Positions 6,091 through 13,812 of a DNA stretch of 17,321 nt are shown here, piece after piece. Source of the stretch: Aigarchaeota archaeon (GTDB lineage Archaea > Thermoproteota > Nitrososphaeria_A > Caldarchaeales > Wolframiiraptoraceae). The stretch spans positions 1-17,321 of the forward strand of contig JANXDQ010000020.1 in NCBI GenBank assembly GCA_025059415.1, given 5' to 3'. The position numbers and the translations under genes are program-made. The notes below the pieces were generated by a model that saw only the letters and a list, made by a program, of their open reading frames with translations, was not told where the DNA came from and ran no database searches. Each line of letters starts with the position of its first letter. Positions within the stretch are counted from its first letter, which is position 1.

Positions 6091-6713
6091 GCGGGGAGGA
6101 GAAGTCTAAGGAAACGATCCAAGAGCTCTTCGTAAAGCACGGCCTCTACATAGGGTCGAAGATAAAAGTCAAACACATGGATAAATTCATCTTCAAGCTC
6201 CGGCCCGACGGCGTCTACTTAATAGACATAAACAAGACGATTGAGAGGTTGAACATTGCTGCGAAGTTCATCTCCTATTTTCCACCCGGAAACGTGGTCG
6301 TGATATCGACCCACGTCTATGGATCAAAGCCCGTGCTCAAGTTCTGCGAGTTCACGAGGTGTATACCCATAGTTGAGAGATTTGAGCCGGGATCATTCAC
6401 CAACCCATCCCTCAAGACCTATCTCGAGCCGGATCTGATCTTGGTATCCGACCCCAGATATGATAGCCAGGCCGTCCTCGAGGCGAAGATCGCGAGGATA
6501 CCCATAATAGCCATGTGCAGCACCGATAACATGGTCTCCGACATAGACCTCGTCATCCCAATGAATAACAGGGGTAGACTCGCCCTCCCCTACGCCTTCT
6601 GGTACCTCGCCCAAAGAGTCCTCATCGAGAGGGGTGAATTGACGCCGGAGCTCGCGGAGAGGATCGTGCCCGAAGAATTCCTGGAGATGGCGGCGCAGGA
6701 GGTCAAGGCCTAA
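6087..6713 (+). CDS. rps2: Small-subunit ribosomal protein S2 (uS2)
   Basis: This 208-residue protein matches archaeal S2 (eukaryotic SA), a 30S-subunit protein. Typical stretches are HGLYIGSKIKVKHMDKFIF, GVYLIDINKTIERLNIAAKF, the FTNPSLKTYLEPDLILVSDP motif (family FTN...EP.lliVtDPr), IARIPIIAMCSTDNMVSDID (IP.iAlcdTd) and IPMNNRGRLALPYAFWYLA. The ATG overlaps the enolase stop as ATGA, and GGTGG at 6075-6079 serves as ribosome-binding site. It is the last gene of the rpoN-eno-rps2 unit. Its 3' end overlaps the converging isopentenyl phosphate kinase gene by 11 bp, so transcription from both sides meets here with no spacer. Confidence 0.95.
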   Translation: MSGEEKSKETIQELFVKHGLYIGSKIKVKHMDKFIFKLRPDGVYLIDINKTIERLNIAAKFISYFPPGNVVVISTHVYGSKPVLKFCEFTRCIPIVERFEPGSFTNPSLKTYLEPDLILVSDPRYDSQAVLEAKIARIPIIAMCSTDNMVSDIDLVIPMNNRGRLALPYAFWYLAQRVLIERGELTPELAERIVPEEFLEMAAQEVKA

Positions 6714-7488
6714 GCCTGGTCCCCGGGACGCTTCTCCCGGAGATCGCGGCCCCAACCCGGCCCTCGACCAGCCCATTTACCAATATCACATCGACGCCTG
6801 ACTCGGCGGCCACGAATCCCTCCTCGAGCTTGTTCACGATCCCGCCCGTCACGTCTTCTCCTCCACCGCCAATGGGCTCTATCCTCATCCCCCTAGAAAA
6901 CTCTCCGACGACCTTGACCTCGCCCGAGGCCACGTCCCTCACGTATACCCCGTCCACGTCCACCGCGTATATCAGCTTCTTTGCCCTAAGCCTGGAAGCG
7001 AGATAGGCTGCGATCGCGTCGCCCGAGAGAACCGTGAACCCGAGATCCCTGTCGAAGACCACGTCCCCGCTCGTGACCGGGATCACGCCGACCCTCAGGG
7101 CCGAGAAGATCGGCTCAAGATTACATGACGTGATCTTCCTAGATCTGGTGATGAAGATCGCGGCGGCGGGGATAGATATGGCCCTCAACCCGCCCTCGAC
7201 GAGGCATGAAACCACTTCCAAGCTCAGCTTCCTGACGACTATCGATGTTTCGATAAACCCCCTTAGATGGCTCACGCCCTTATATCCCTCGGCCACGGAA
7301 TACTTCTTCGCCACGGGATGCGCATAGGATCCGCCTCCATGGACTATTATCACGGGGCTTCCACCGGCCGCCTCGGAGATCTCGGATCCGAGCCTCCTAA
7401 TCACGTCGTATTTTAACGTGAAGGGCCTCTTTTTGTCGGTGATAACCGATCCCCCAAGTTTCACGACCACGAGGTCGCGTATCGCCAA
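6703..7488 (-). CDS. ipk: Isopentenyl phosphate kinase
   Basis: It phosphorylates isopentenyl phosphate to isopentenyl diphosphate, the last step of the alternative mevalonate route that feeds archaeal lipid synthesis. It is an amino-acid-kinase-fold protein with VVVKLGGSVITDKK at the N-terminus and IIVHGGGSYAHPVAKKY, whose His matches the catalytic His of known enzymes. LSGDAIAAYLA, YAVDVDGVY and GGGGEDVTGGIVNKL follow. The open frame extends back to 7602, but that extension shows no kinase homology and crosses the divergent gene's start. The TTG at 7488 (MAIRDLVVVKLGG) gives 261 residues, the family's usual size, with GGTG upstream and a TATA element 35-40 nt away. Mevalonate kinase lies about 1.3 kb further on, facing it. 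Confidence 0.92.
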   Translation of the reverse strand: MAIRDLVVVKLGGSVITDKKRPFTLKYDVIRRLGSEISEAAGGSPVIIVHGGGSYAHPVAKKYSVAEGYKGVSHLRGFIETSIVVRKLSLEVVSCLVEGGLRAISIPAAAIFITRSRKITSCNLEPIFSALRVGVIPVTSGDVVFDRDLGFTVLSGDAIAAYLASRLRAKKLIYAVDVDGVYVRDVASGEVKVVGEFSRGMRIEPIGGGGEDVTGGIVNKLEEGFVAAESGVDVILVNGLVEGRVGAAISGRSVPGTRLRP

Positions 7489-7521
7489 GCCAAAACACCA
7501 ATAAACAGCTCTCCCGGGAGG

Positions 7522-7530
7522 GAATATAAG
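7522..7530. promoter_or_regulatory. Near-symmetric TATA element between ipk and the GNAT gene
   Basis: GAATATAAG reads AATATAA on the plus strand and TTATATT on the minus strand. It lies about 37 nt from the ipk TTG on one side and about 35 nt from the GTG at 7561 on the other. It is the only A/T-rich block in the divergent gap, so it may serve both directions. Confidence 0.45.
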
Positions 7531-7560
7531 GATAGGGTCGTGAAGGATGAGGTCGAATTC

Positions 7561-8028
7561 GTGATCAAAGGGGTTGAAATCGGGGACCTCAAAGCGCTTC
7601 ATCGCCTCGAGCTGGAGTGTTTTGGGAGAGACGCCTACAGCGAGCTAGTCCTCAAGCTCCTCCTGATGGATTCGAGGAGCATAGCGCTCAAGGCGATTAC
7701 GGGCGGCGGCTCCATAGCCGGTTTCGTGATCGGGAGGCTTGAGAGGGTTGAAGGCAGGCCCGTCGGAAGAATCTACACCATTAGCGTCGATCCGCTTTTC
7801 AGGAAGAGGGGGGTCGCGAAGGCCCTGATGAGGAGGTTGGAGGATGAGCTCGCCGCGCGTGGATGCGTGGAGGCCGTCCTTGAGGTAGCCGTCGACAACT
7901 ACCCGGCGCTAAAACTGTATGAGAGCTTGGGGTTCGAGTTCACGGGCATCCTGAGAAACTACTATGGCCCGGGGAGACACGCATACCGGGCCAGGAAGAC
8001 CCTAAGCGAATCTATAATTAGGAGTTGA
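7561..8028 (+). CDS. GNAT-family N-acetyltransferase (RimI-like)
   Basis: It probably transfers acetyl from acetyl-CoA to protein N-termini or another amine. The GNAT core is clear: ISVDPLFRKRGVAKALMRRL holds the acetyl-CoA pyrophosphate-binding R-x-x-G-x-A loop, and DNYPALKLYESLGFEFTGIL followed by NYYGPGRHAY matches the motif-B/C-terminal pattern of RimI/archaeal Ard1 proteins. The reading frame opens at GTG 7540. The GTG at 7561 has GAGGT at 7549-7553 seven bases upstream, so I start there (155 residues). The family call is firm, while the substrate is a guess. Its stop overlaps the next gene's ATG (TGATG), indicating an operon running into the unknown protein and mevalonate kinase. Confidence 0.85.
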   Translation: MIKGVEIGDLKALHRLELECFGRDAYSELVLKLLLMDSRSIALKAITGGGSIAGFVIGRLERVEGRPVGRIYTISVDPLFRKRGVAKALMRRLEDELAARGCVEAVLEVAVDNYPALKLYESLGFEFTGILRNYYGPGRHAYRARKTLSESIIRS

Positions 8029-8741
8029 TGGCTGGGGTTTTCGGAATGCCCTTAGCGGCGAAGATATTTGATGTGAGGGCTGAGACGAGCCTGGAGGAGA
8101 TAGCGGAGAAGCTCAGGGACTACAGGGTGTCCGAGGAGTGGGGCGAGGGCGGCATGGAGCTGATCACCGAGGTGAGGGACCTCGACCTCAAAGGCGATAG
8201 GGTGGAGGGGGTATTCAGCAGGGACAAGGTGATCATAGTCAATCAAAGGGGGAACGATGTCCCGGTACTGAAGACCGTTGAGGCAAAGATAATCTTCAGG
8301 CAGGTTAAGGATGCAACGCTCCTAACAGTTGTCCAGGAGAAGCATTTCGCGAACGCCGTCGCATCACTTCTCTCAAATCACCTCTACCTATCATACAAGG
8401 CTATAACGGAGGCCAGGATCTCCCCGGAGGTGATGAGGGAGTTCCACGAGAGGAACCCTGAGGGGACGAAGGTGATATACTTCGATGACCTCGACTTCGT
8501 CGACGTCGATAAGCTCGCTCTCTACGGCGACTCGCTGAAAAACACCGCGCTATACGAGGAATATCTCAGACATGGGAAGATCTGGTACATCGTCTTCACG
8601 GTCGCGGGGGCTGGTAGGGTAATGGGCTTGACGAGGAACTGCGTCGTCACATCATTCACCAGGATGCCTGAATCGGAATTCATCGAGTATATAGATGAGA
8701 TCGTGATACCTCTCATCTTGAGGAGCAAGGGGTCTGTGTGA
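8028..8741 (+). CDS. Unrecognised conserved-looking protein between GNAT and mevalonate kinase
   Basis: I do not recognise this 237-residue protein. It is soluble-looking, with no signal peptide, membrane segment or cysteine cluster. The N-terminal half (to about residue 100) alternates charged strands and resembles an alpha/beta domain. The middle contains EKHFANAVASLLSNHLYLSY, and the C-terminal half contains KVIYFDDLDFVDVDKLALYG and GKIWYIVFTVAGAGRVMGL followed by NCVVTSF. These look like an ordered domain, and codon use matches the neighbours, so it is very likely a real gene. ATG 8028 overlaps the GNAT stop. ATG 8046 (MPLAAKIFDV), preceded by GGGG, is an alternative start. It ends directly before mevalonate kinase, with no spacer to the GTG at 8742 and 6 bp to the ATG at 8748. 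Co-expression with isoprenoid synthesis is likely, function unknown. Confidence 0.8.
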   Translation: MAGVFGMPLAAKIFDVRAETSLEEIAEKLRDYRVSEEWGEGGMELITEVRDLDLKGDRVEGVFSRDKVIIVNQRGNDVPVLKTVEAKIIFRQVKDATLLTVVQEKHFANAVASLLSNHLYLSYKAITEARISPEVMREFHERNPEGTKVIYFDDLDFVDVDKLALYGDSLKNTALYEEYLRHGKIWYIVFTVAGAGRVMGLTRNCVVTSFTRMPESEFIEYIDEIVIPLILRSKGSV

Positions 8742-8747
8742 GTGGAG

Positions 8748-9668
8748 ATGCGCGCCGCAACCGCATCCGCCCCGGGGAAGATAATCCTCTTCGGAGAACA
8801 CTTCGTGGTCCACGGTAACCCCGCCATCGCATCGGCGATAAATCTCAGGGCAAGTGTGGAAGTAGTCGAGGCAGAGGGAGGCGTGATCTCGCTTGAGGGG
8901 TTTATCGGCGACAACCCAGCGTCCTCGGCCGCATCATACCTAGTGAAGAAGCTGGGCTACAATAGAGGCCTAAGGCTAAGGATATCCTCGCAAATTCCCC
9001 AAAGCGTCGGGCTCGGATCATCGGCCGCGATCGCGGTCGCCTCGGCCGCCGCAACCCTCCAACTAATCGGGAGGAAACTCGATCATCGCCTGTTATTGGA
9101 GGCAGCCCACGAGGGCGAGAAGGTGGCGCACTACACGCCTTCGGGGATAGATACATCCATTGCGGTTTTTGGTGGTGCTGGGGTCTATACGCGGTCGGAG
9201 GGCTACAAGAAGATCGACATGGGATTGGAAGAGTTGCTGGTGATAAATACGGGGAGACCTAGGAGGACCGGTGACCTCGTGAGGAAGGTGAGGGAGTTCG
9301 GCGAAAACAACCCCGGGAAATTTGGCGAGATCCTAGATGAGGCGGCGGGGATAGTGGACGAGGCCTTGAGGGCGTTGAGGGAGCCGGACTTGGAAATTAT
9401 TGGTAGGCTCATGAATAGGAACCAGGAGCTGCTTAGGATGGTCGGGGTCTCGTCTGAGGAGATAGAGGAGGTAATCGGGGAGTGCCTGAGACTCGGGGCA
9501 TGCGGCGCGAAGCTCACGGGAGCCGGCGGAGGTGGGTGCGTGATAGCCGTCGCGGACCGCGACCAGATGGATAAGATTTCGAGGAAGTTGTGTGAAAGGT
9601 GTCAGGTCATGAGGGTGGGGCTCATGGCTGAGGGCGTTAGGATCGAGCCCCGGCCAGGTAGTCCGTGA
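8748..9668 (+). CDS. mvk: Mevalonate kinase
   Basis: It phosphorylates mevalonate to mevalonate 5-phosphate in the pathway that supplies archaeal isoprenoid lipids. It is a GHMP kinase with all three motifs: SAPGKIILFGEHFVVHGNPA at the N-terminus (motif 1 with the mevalonate-kinase GEH.VV.G pattern), the ATP-binding PQSVGLGSSAAIAVA, and the C-terminal KLTGAGGGGCV. SGIDTSIAVFGG carries the catalytic Asp region. Length (about 306 residues) is normal for archaeal enzymes. The frame also offers GTG 8742, immediately after the upstream stop. ATG 8748 is at the expected N-terminus. It overlaps purB by 32 bp at the 3' ends, in convergent orientation. Archaeal mvk and ipk genes are often adjacent on one strand; here ipk faces away across two intervening genes. 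Confidence 0.95.
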   Translation: MRAATASAPGKIILFGEHFVVHGNPAIASAINLRASVEVVEAEGGVISLEGFIGDNPASSAASYLVKKLGYNRGLRLRISSQIPQSVGLGSSAAIAVASAAATLQLIGRKLDHRLLLEAAHEGEKVAHYTPSGIDTSIAVFGGAGVYTRSEGYKKIDMGLEELLVINTGRPRRTGDLVRKVREFGENNPGKFGEILDEAAGIVDEALRALREPDLEIIGRLMNRNQELLRMVGVSSEEIEEVIGECLRLGACGAKLTGAGGGGCVIAVADRDQMDKISRKLCERCQVMRVGLMAEGVRIEPRPGSP

Positions 9669-11043
9669 TCTTCTTGTAGATCTTCTCAACCTCGTCTAGG
9701 AGTAGGAGCGTCACCTTCTCTGACTCGCCGATATACCTCGATGGCTTGATCGAGGCCACCTCCTCATAGGATTCCTCGGGGAGAAAGTTCCTCATCGTCC
9801 TCAAAACCTCATTCCACCCCTCCCTCAAGGAGTCTTGAATGATTTCATAGGCATTCTCGATCCCAGCCCTCCTCAAATAAACTTGATACGCCTCCGCCAG
9901 GGACTCCGGGTGCGACTCGACCTCACTCAACATCTCCTCCCTATTCACGATCATCCTCTCAAGGGCCCTATTCAAGTTCGCGACGCCGAGGATCGTTAGG
10001 GAGGACGGGAGCCCGTAGAACCTTTTGATAACGGAGTCGGAGAGATCTCTGTGAAGCCTACTCGAGAGGAGCCTCTTCGCGATGTAAGAGGCCGTGGCGG
10101 ATGCTAGGTCAAACGAGCCCTCGGCGTTCTCGAGGAATATCGGATTGGATTTATGCGGCATCGTTGATGAGTGGACTTCGCCCTTCTTTATCGTGAAGAC
10201 AAGCAGCCCGAGAGCCGACATCATCCACAGATCCCTACATAGATTTGAGAGGATCGAGTCTAGGAGCGAGATATTCATCAAATATCGGGAGATCCCCTCA
10301 TGCGGCAGGATCTGGGTTGCTGAGGGGACGTATTCGAGGCCTAGGGACTCGACGAACTCCCTGCTGAACTTGATCCAATCAATATCCGGGTAGGCGAACT
10401 TTAATGCGGAGTGATCGCCAACAGCACCACCGAGCTTCCCGGGGAACTTGAAGTCGTATATTTGATCAGCCATCTTCGCTAACCTATACGCGTAATTGGC
10501 CAGGAACCTCCCAAACGTAGTCGGTATAGCTGGGACGCCGTGAGTCCTCCCGAGCATGACCGTGTCGACGTGTTCGAGGGCCAGCTCCGCAATCCTCTCC
10601 AACAACCTGACCAAGCTCGGCAGCAGGGCCTCCCTATTGAACCTGGAGAGGAGCCTGGAATACGCGAGATTATTGACGTCCTCGGACGTCAAGCCTATGT
10701 GGACGTATGGCGCGAGGATCTCAAGCCCCATGTTCCTGAGCTTCTCCCTGATGTACCTGGTGACCGCGGCGACGTCATGGCCTATCTCGGCCTCTATCTC
10801 CTTGATCTTCCTGGCCTCTTCCAGCGAGAGCTCGGCCGGTATTATCGCGATCCTCTCCCTCCAGTTTATCGGCAGCTCCGAGAGCTTCTCCTCCTCAACC
10901 TCCTCGATGAATTTCCTCAGGTACGCCACCTCGACCCTAACCCTCTCAATCATCAACGCGTGTTCCGAGAAGTACTTCGATAGTTCTTCGAGTTGTTGCC
11001 GATATCTCCCATCAATCGGGTTTATGGACTCTAGGGGGTCCAC
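9637..11043 (-). CDS. purB: Adenylosuccinate lyase
   Basis: This fumarase-superfamily enzyme cleaves SAICAR to AICAR in de novo purine synthesis and adenylosuccinate to AMP. Key regions are the N-terminal SINPIDGRYRQQLEELSKYF, LTSEDVNNLAYSRL, LGRTHGVPAIPTTFG (His168, the general acid), GGAVGDHSALKFAYPDIDW and the signature HSSTMPHKSNPIFLENAEG with the catalytic serine on the flexible loop. These, and the 468-residue length, resemble the E. coli-type PurB rather than the shorter Bacillus/thaumarchaeal type as I remember it. The start is the GTG at 11043, sharing one base with the purA stop (TAGTG), so it is coupled to purA. It is the last gene of a guaB-purA-purB operon. Its 3' end overlaps mvk. 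Confidence 0.95.
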   Translation of the reverse strand: MDPLESINPIDGRYRQQLEELSKYFSEHALMIERVRVEVAYLRKFIEEVEEEKLSELPINWRERIAIIPAELSLEEARKIKEIEAEIGHDVAAVTRYIREKLRNMGLEILAPYVHIGLTSEDVNNLAYSRLLSRFNREALLPSLVRLLERIAELALEHVDTVMLGRTHGVPAIPTTFGRFLANYAYRLAKMADQIYDFKFPGKLGGAVGDHSALKFAYPDIDWIKFSREFVESLGLEYVPSATQILPHEGISRYLMNISLLDSILSNLCRDLWMMSALGLLVFTIKKGEVHSSTMPHKSNPIFLENAEGSFDLASATASYIAKRLLSSRLHRDLSDSVIKRFYGLPSSLTILGVANLNRALERMIVNREEMLSEVESHPESLAEAYQVYLRRAGIENAYEIIQDSLREGWNEVLRTMRNFLPEESYEEVASIKPSRYIGESEKVTLLLLDEVEKIYKKITDYLAGARS

Positions 11044-12290
11044 TACCTCACCACCTCCAATCCCGCTTCGGCCCCTACGGATACGAGTTTGACCGGACTA
11101 CCCGTATGTCTCTCTATTGCCTCGATATACGTCTTCGCCTCCTCTGGAAGGGCGTCCCAGCCCCTCTCCGATATCCTCCTCCAATCATCCTCCGTCATCT
11201 CCCCCCATCCCTCGAGCTCGATGTAAATGGGTTTAACTCTTTGGAGGAGCCTCACGCTTGGAGGAGCTATCTCGAGGATCCTCCCATCTAAATCATATTT
11301 GACGCAGATCTTGATCTTCTCTAATCCGCTTAGGACGTCGAGCTTCGTCACTGCAATCCACGTCACATTACTTATCCTTATGGCATACCTGAGTAATGGT
11401 ATGTCCAGCCACCCAACCCTCCGAGGCCTCCCCGTCGTGGTCCCAAACTCCTGTCCAACCTCCCTAATCCTGTCCCCGAGCTCCCCGGATAACTCTGTAG
11501 GGAAGACTCCTGCTCCAACCCTCGTTGAGTAGGCCTTCATGACGCCGACCACCTCGTTGATCCTCGTCGGCCCCACCCCGCATCCAGTGCAAGCGGCTCC
11601 CGCAATCGTGTTCGATGAGGTGACGTAGGGATACGTCCCATGATCTATGTCTAGGAGGGTTCCCTGAGCGCCCTCGAAGACGACCTTCCTGCCCTCGTCG
11701 AGCAGGTCATTCACGAAGAGCTCCACGTCTCCAACATATGGCCTAATCTTCTCCCCATACTCGATCAGCTTACCCGGGTTTTCCACCTCTAGGCCGTGTA
11801 GCTTCCTCAATACCTCCAACTTATCCACGAGCGAGTCTTTGTCCAATATGTCCTCGATCTTGATGCCAGTCCTCAACGCCTTATCGGAGTATGTCGGACC
11901 AATCCCCCTCATCGTCGTCCCGACAGCCCTACCCCCCCTGATCTCCTCAACCATCGCATCGAGCTTCTTATGTATCGGCAACACAATGCTCGCGGCCCTG
12001 CTGATCATGAACCCCGATCCAAGACCAATGGACTTCAATAACTCGAGCTCCTCGAAGACCTCTTCGAGATCCACCACGGTCCCAGATGCTATGCACGGCG
12101 TGGCGCCGGCCGCGGACCCCGCTGGGAGCATGTTGAACTTGAGCTTCCTACCGGAGGCTATGACGGTGTGCCCCGCGTTCGCCCCTCCCTGGAACCTCAC
12201 GACGCAGTCCGCGTCCCTGCACAATAAGTAGGATATCTTGCCCTTGCCCTCGTCTCCCCACTGGAGCCCAGTTATCACCGTCGCCGGCAT
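11043..12290 (-). CDS. purA: Adenylosuccinate synthetase
   Basis: It condenses IMP with aspartate using GTP to form adenylosuccinate, committing IMP to AMP. The P-loop-like LQWGDEGKGKI holds Asp13, and FQGGANAGHTV holds His41; both fall at the same positions as the E. coli catalytic pair. Also seen are GTTMRGIGPTYSDK, FEGAQGTLLDIDHGTYPYVT followed by SSN, and the GTTTGRPRRVGW nucleotide/IMP-binding loop. At 415 residues it is the full-length type; I recall the enzymes of several euryarchaea (Pyrococcus, Methanocaldococcus) being about 340. The ATG start lies one base after the guaB stop and the gene runs into purB with a 1-bp overlap, so the three form one transcript. Confidence 0.96.
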   Translation of the reverse strand: MPATVITGLQWGDEGKGKISYLLCRDADCVVRFQGGANAGHTVIASGRKLKFNMLPAGSAAGATPCIASGTVVDLEEVFEELELLKSIGLGSGFMISRAASIVLPIHKKLDAMVEEIRGGRAVGTTMRGIGPTYSDKALRTGIKIEDILDKDSLVDKLEVLRKLHGLEVENPGKLIEYGEKIRPYVGDVELFVNDLLDEGRKVVFEGAQGTLLDIDHGTYPYVTSSNTIAGAACTGCGVGPTRINEVVGVMKAYSTRVGAGVFPTELSGELGDRIREVGQEFGTTTGRPRRVGWLDIPLLRYAIRISNVTWIAVTKLDVLSGLEKIKICVKYDLDGRILEIAPPSVRLLQRVKPIYIELEGWGEMTEDDWRRISERGWDALPEEAKTYIEAIERHTGSPVKLVSVGAEAGLEVVR

Positions 12291-12291
12291 C

Positions 12292-13752
12292 TCACATCAT
12301 CTCCACGTCGTGTGGGAGGCTCTCCCTATACCCGAGCTGGGTGATCCTGATGAAGACCGCGTTCTTCCTCAGATCATCTATGGTCCTCGCCCCGAGATAA
12401 CTCATCCCGGATCTGAGGCCGGCCACAAGCCTCCTAATAACATCCGATGCGGATCCCGTATATGAAACATAAGCCTCGACGCCTTCCGCGTAATAGGAAT
12501 ACTCCGATGCGTCGAGGAAGACTTCCGCATCACCTTCATCGAGCCTGAATTCTCTGCCGAGCATCGCGTATAGGGAGGCCATCCCCCTGTATATCTTGTA
12601 TCTCCGACCGTTCTTGACGACGATGGTCCCTGGGCTCTCATCGGTCCCAGCCAGCAGTCTGCCGATCATCACGGTGGAGGCCCCGGCGGCGATGGCCTTG
12701 ACAACGTCGCCGCTCTCCCTGATTCCTCCATCCGCTATTATCGGGACATCCATCCTCTCAGCCGCTTCCTTGCACTTCATTATCGCGGTGAGCTGGGGGA
12801 CGCCAACACCCGCAACCACCCTAGTCGTGCAGACGGATCCAGGCCCTATCCCGACCTTCACCGCATCCGCCCCGGCCGCGGCGAGGTCTTCAACCCCCTC
12901 AGGCGTCGCGACGTTTCCAGCAACTACATCGACCTGGTCGCCGAAAATGCTCTTGATTTTCTTGACCATGTCGATGCACATCTCGGTGTGGCCGTGTGCT
13001 ACATCGATTACGAGCGCGTCCACCTCGGCTTCGACCAAGAGCTTCGCCCTCTCCAATTCCTGATCCTTAATCCCTATAGCTGCGGCCACTAGGAGCCTGC
13101 CCTTCGAGTCCCTTGAGGCATTTGGATAGGTCCCGCGCTTGACTATGTCGTCGCTCGTTATGAGCCCCTTGACCCTTCCATCCTCATCGATGATTGGCAG
13201 CTTCTCGACCTTGGCCCTCCTGAAAACCTCCTTTGCCTCCTCGATCGTGACCCCGGGCGATGCGACGATCATCCTGCTCTTCGGGGTCATGCAGTCCCTC
13301 ACGAGTTTCCTATCATTGTCCTCGAAGAGTATGTCCCTCCGCGTGAGTATTCCGAGTAGCCTGTTATCGGAGTCGACTACGAGTAGCCCACTTATCCCGT
13401 GCTGATTCATCATGCTTCTTGCCTCGGCGATCGTCGCCTCAGGCCTTATCGTGAAGGGCCTCTCTATTATGACGTTCTCGGCCCTCTTCACCTTTGAGAC
13501 CTCCTCGGCCTGCCTGAAAGGTGGCATGAACCTGTGTATTACCCCTACACCGCCCTCTCTGGCCATGGTGATGGCCATCGTGGACTCCGTCACCGTGTCC
13601 ATCGCCGCCGAGACTATCGGGATATTAATCAAGATCCTCCTCGTGAACCTGCTCCTCGTTATAACCTCCTTTCTAGACCTTATCGAGGACCTCCTCGGGA
13701 CTAGGAGAACATCATCGAAGGAGAGCCCCACATAGTCTAGAATATCCGCCAA
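12292..13752 (-). CDS. guaB: IMP dehydrogenase with CBS pair and atypical flap
   Basis: It oxidises IMP to XMP with NAD, the first step to GMP. The 486-residue protein has a TIM barrel split by two CBS domains (about residues 95-205). Barrel motifs are GLSFDDVLLVPRRSSI, DVAHGHTE, VAGNVATPEG, VGIGPGSVCTTRVVAGVGVP (catalytic Cys308) and IADGGIRESGD. The C-terminal part has YRGMASLYAM and EGVEAYVSYTG. The mobile flap between these is odd: in most IMP dehydrogenases it is about 20 residues with an Arg-Tyr dyad (the general-base arginine), but here it is about 25 residues without an RY pair. CBS domains and the EGVE motif argue for IMP dehydrogenase over GMP reductase. Translation starts at TTG 13752 behind GGAGGG, with a TATA box at 13781-13791. 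It heads the guaB-purA-purB operon. Confidence 0.93.
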   Translation of the reverse strand: MADILDYVGLSFDDVLLVPRRSSIRSRKEVITRSRFTRRILINIPIVSAAMDTVTESTMAITMAREGGVGVIHRFMPPFRQAEEVSKVKRAENVIIERPFTIRPEATIAEARSMMNQHGISGLLVVDSDNRLLGILTRRDILFEDNDRKLVRDCMTPKSRMIVASPGVTIEEAKEVFRRAKVEKLPIIDEDGRVKGLITSDDIVKRGTYPNASRDSKGRLLVAAAIGIKDQELERAKLLVEAEVDALVIDVAHGHTEMCIDMVKKIKSIFGDQVDVVAGNVATPEGVEDLAAAGADAVKVGIGPGSVCTTRVVAGVGVPQLTAIMKCKEAAERMDVPIIADGGIRESGDVVKAIAAGASTVMIGRLLAGTDESPGTIVVKNGRRYKIYRGMASLYAMLGREFRLDEGDAEVFLDASEYSYYAEGVEAYVSYTGSASDVIRRLVAGLRSGMSYLGARTIDDLRKNAVFIRITQLGYRESLPHDVEMM

Positions 13753-13780
13753 CGAGTTCCCTCCTCGAAATCTCTTAACT

Positions 13781-13791
13781 AAAATATATTG
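13781..13791 (-). promoter_or_regulatory. Promoter (TATA box) of the guaB-purA-purB operon
   Basis: On the minus strand this reads approximately ACAATATATTTT, a strong TATA box centred about 34 nt from the guaB TTG. A GAGGAGGGA ribosome-binding site lies between them, close upstream of the start. The 60-bp gap to the upstream gene holds no other element. Confidence 0.6.
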
Positions 13792-13812
13792 TTCACTCCA
13801 GAAGCAGGCGCA

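Noticed and set aside
7489..7602. 38-residue N-terminal extension of isopentenyl phosphate kinase
   Set aside because: It would run through the divergent promoter and the GNAT start, and the family begins at the VVVKLGGS strand; TTG 7488 is better.
12596..13063. 155-codon plus-strand frame opposite guaB
   Set aside because: It is Ser/Thr/Ala-rich with no domain and lies fully antisense to a gene with intact catalytic motifs; such frames are a by-product of the biased codon use.
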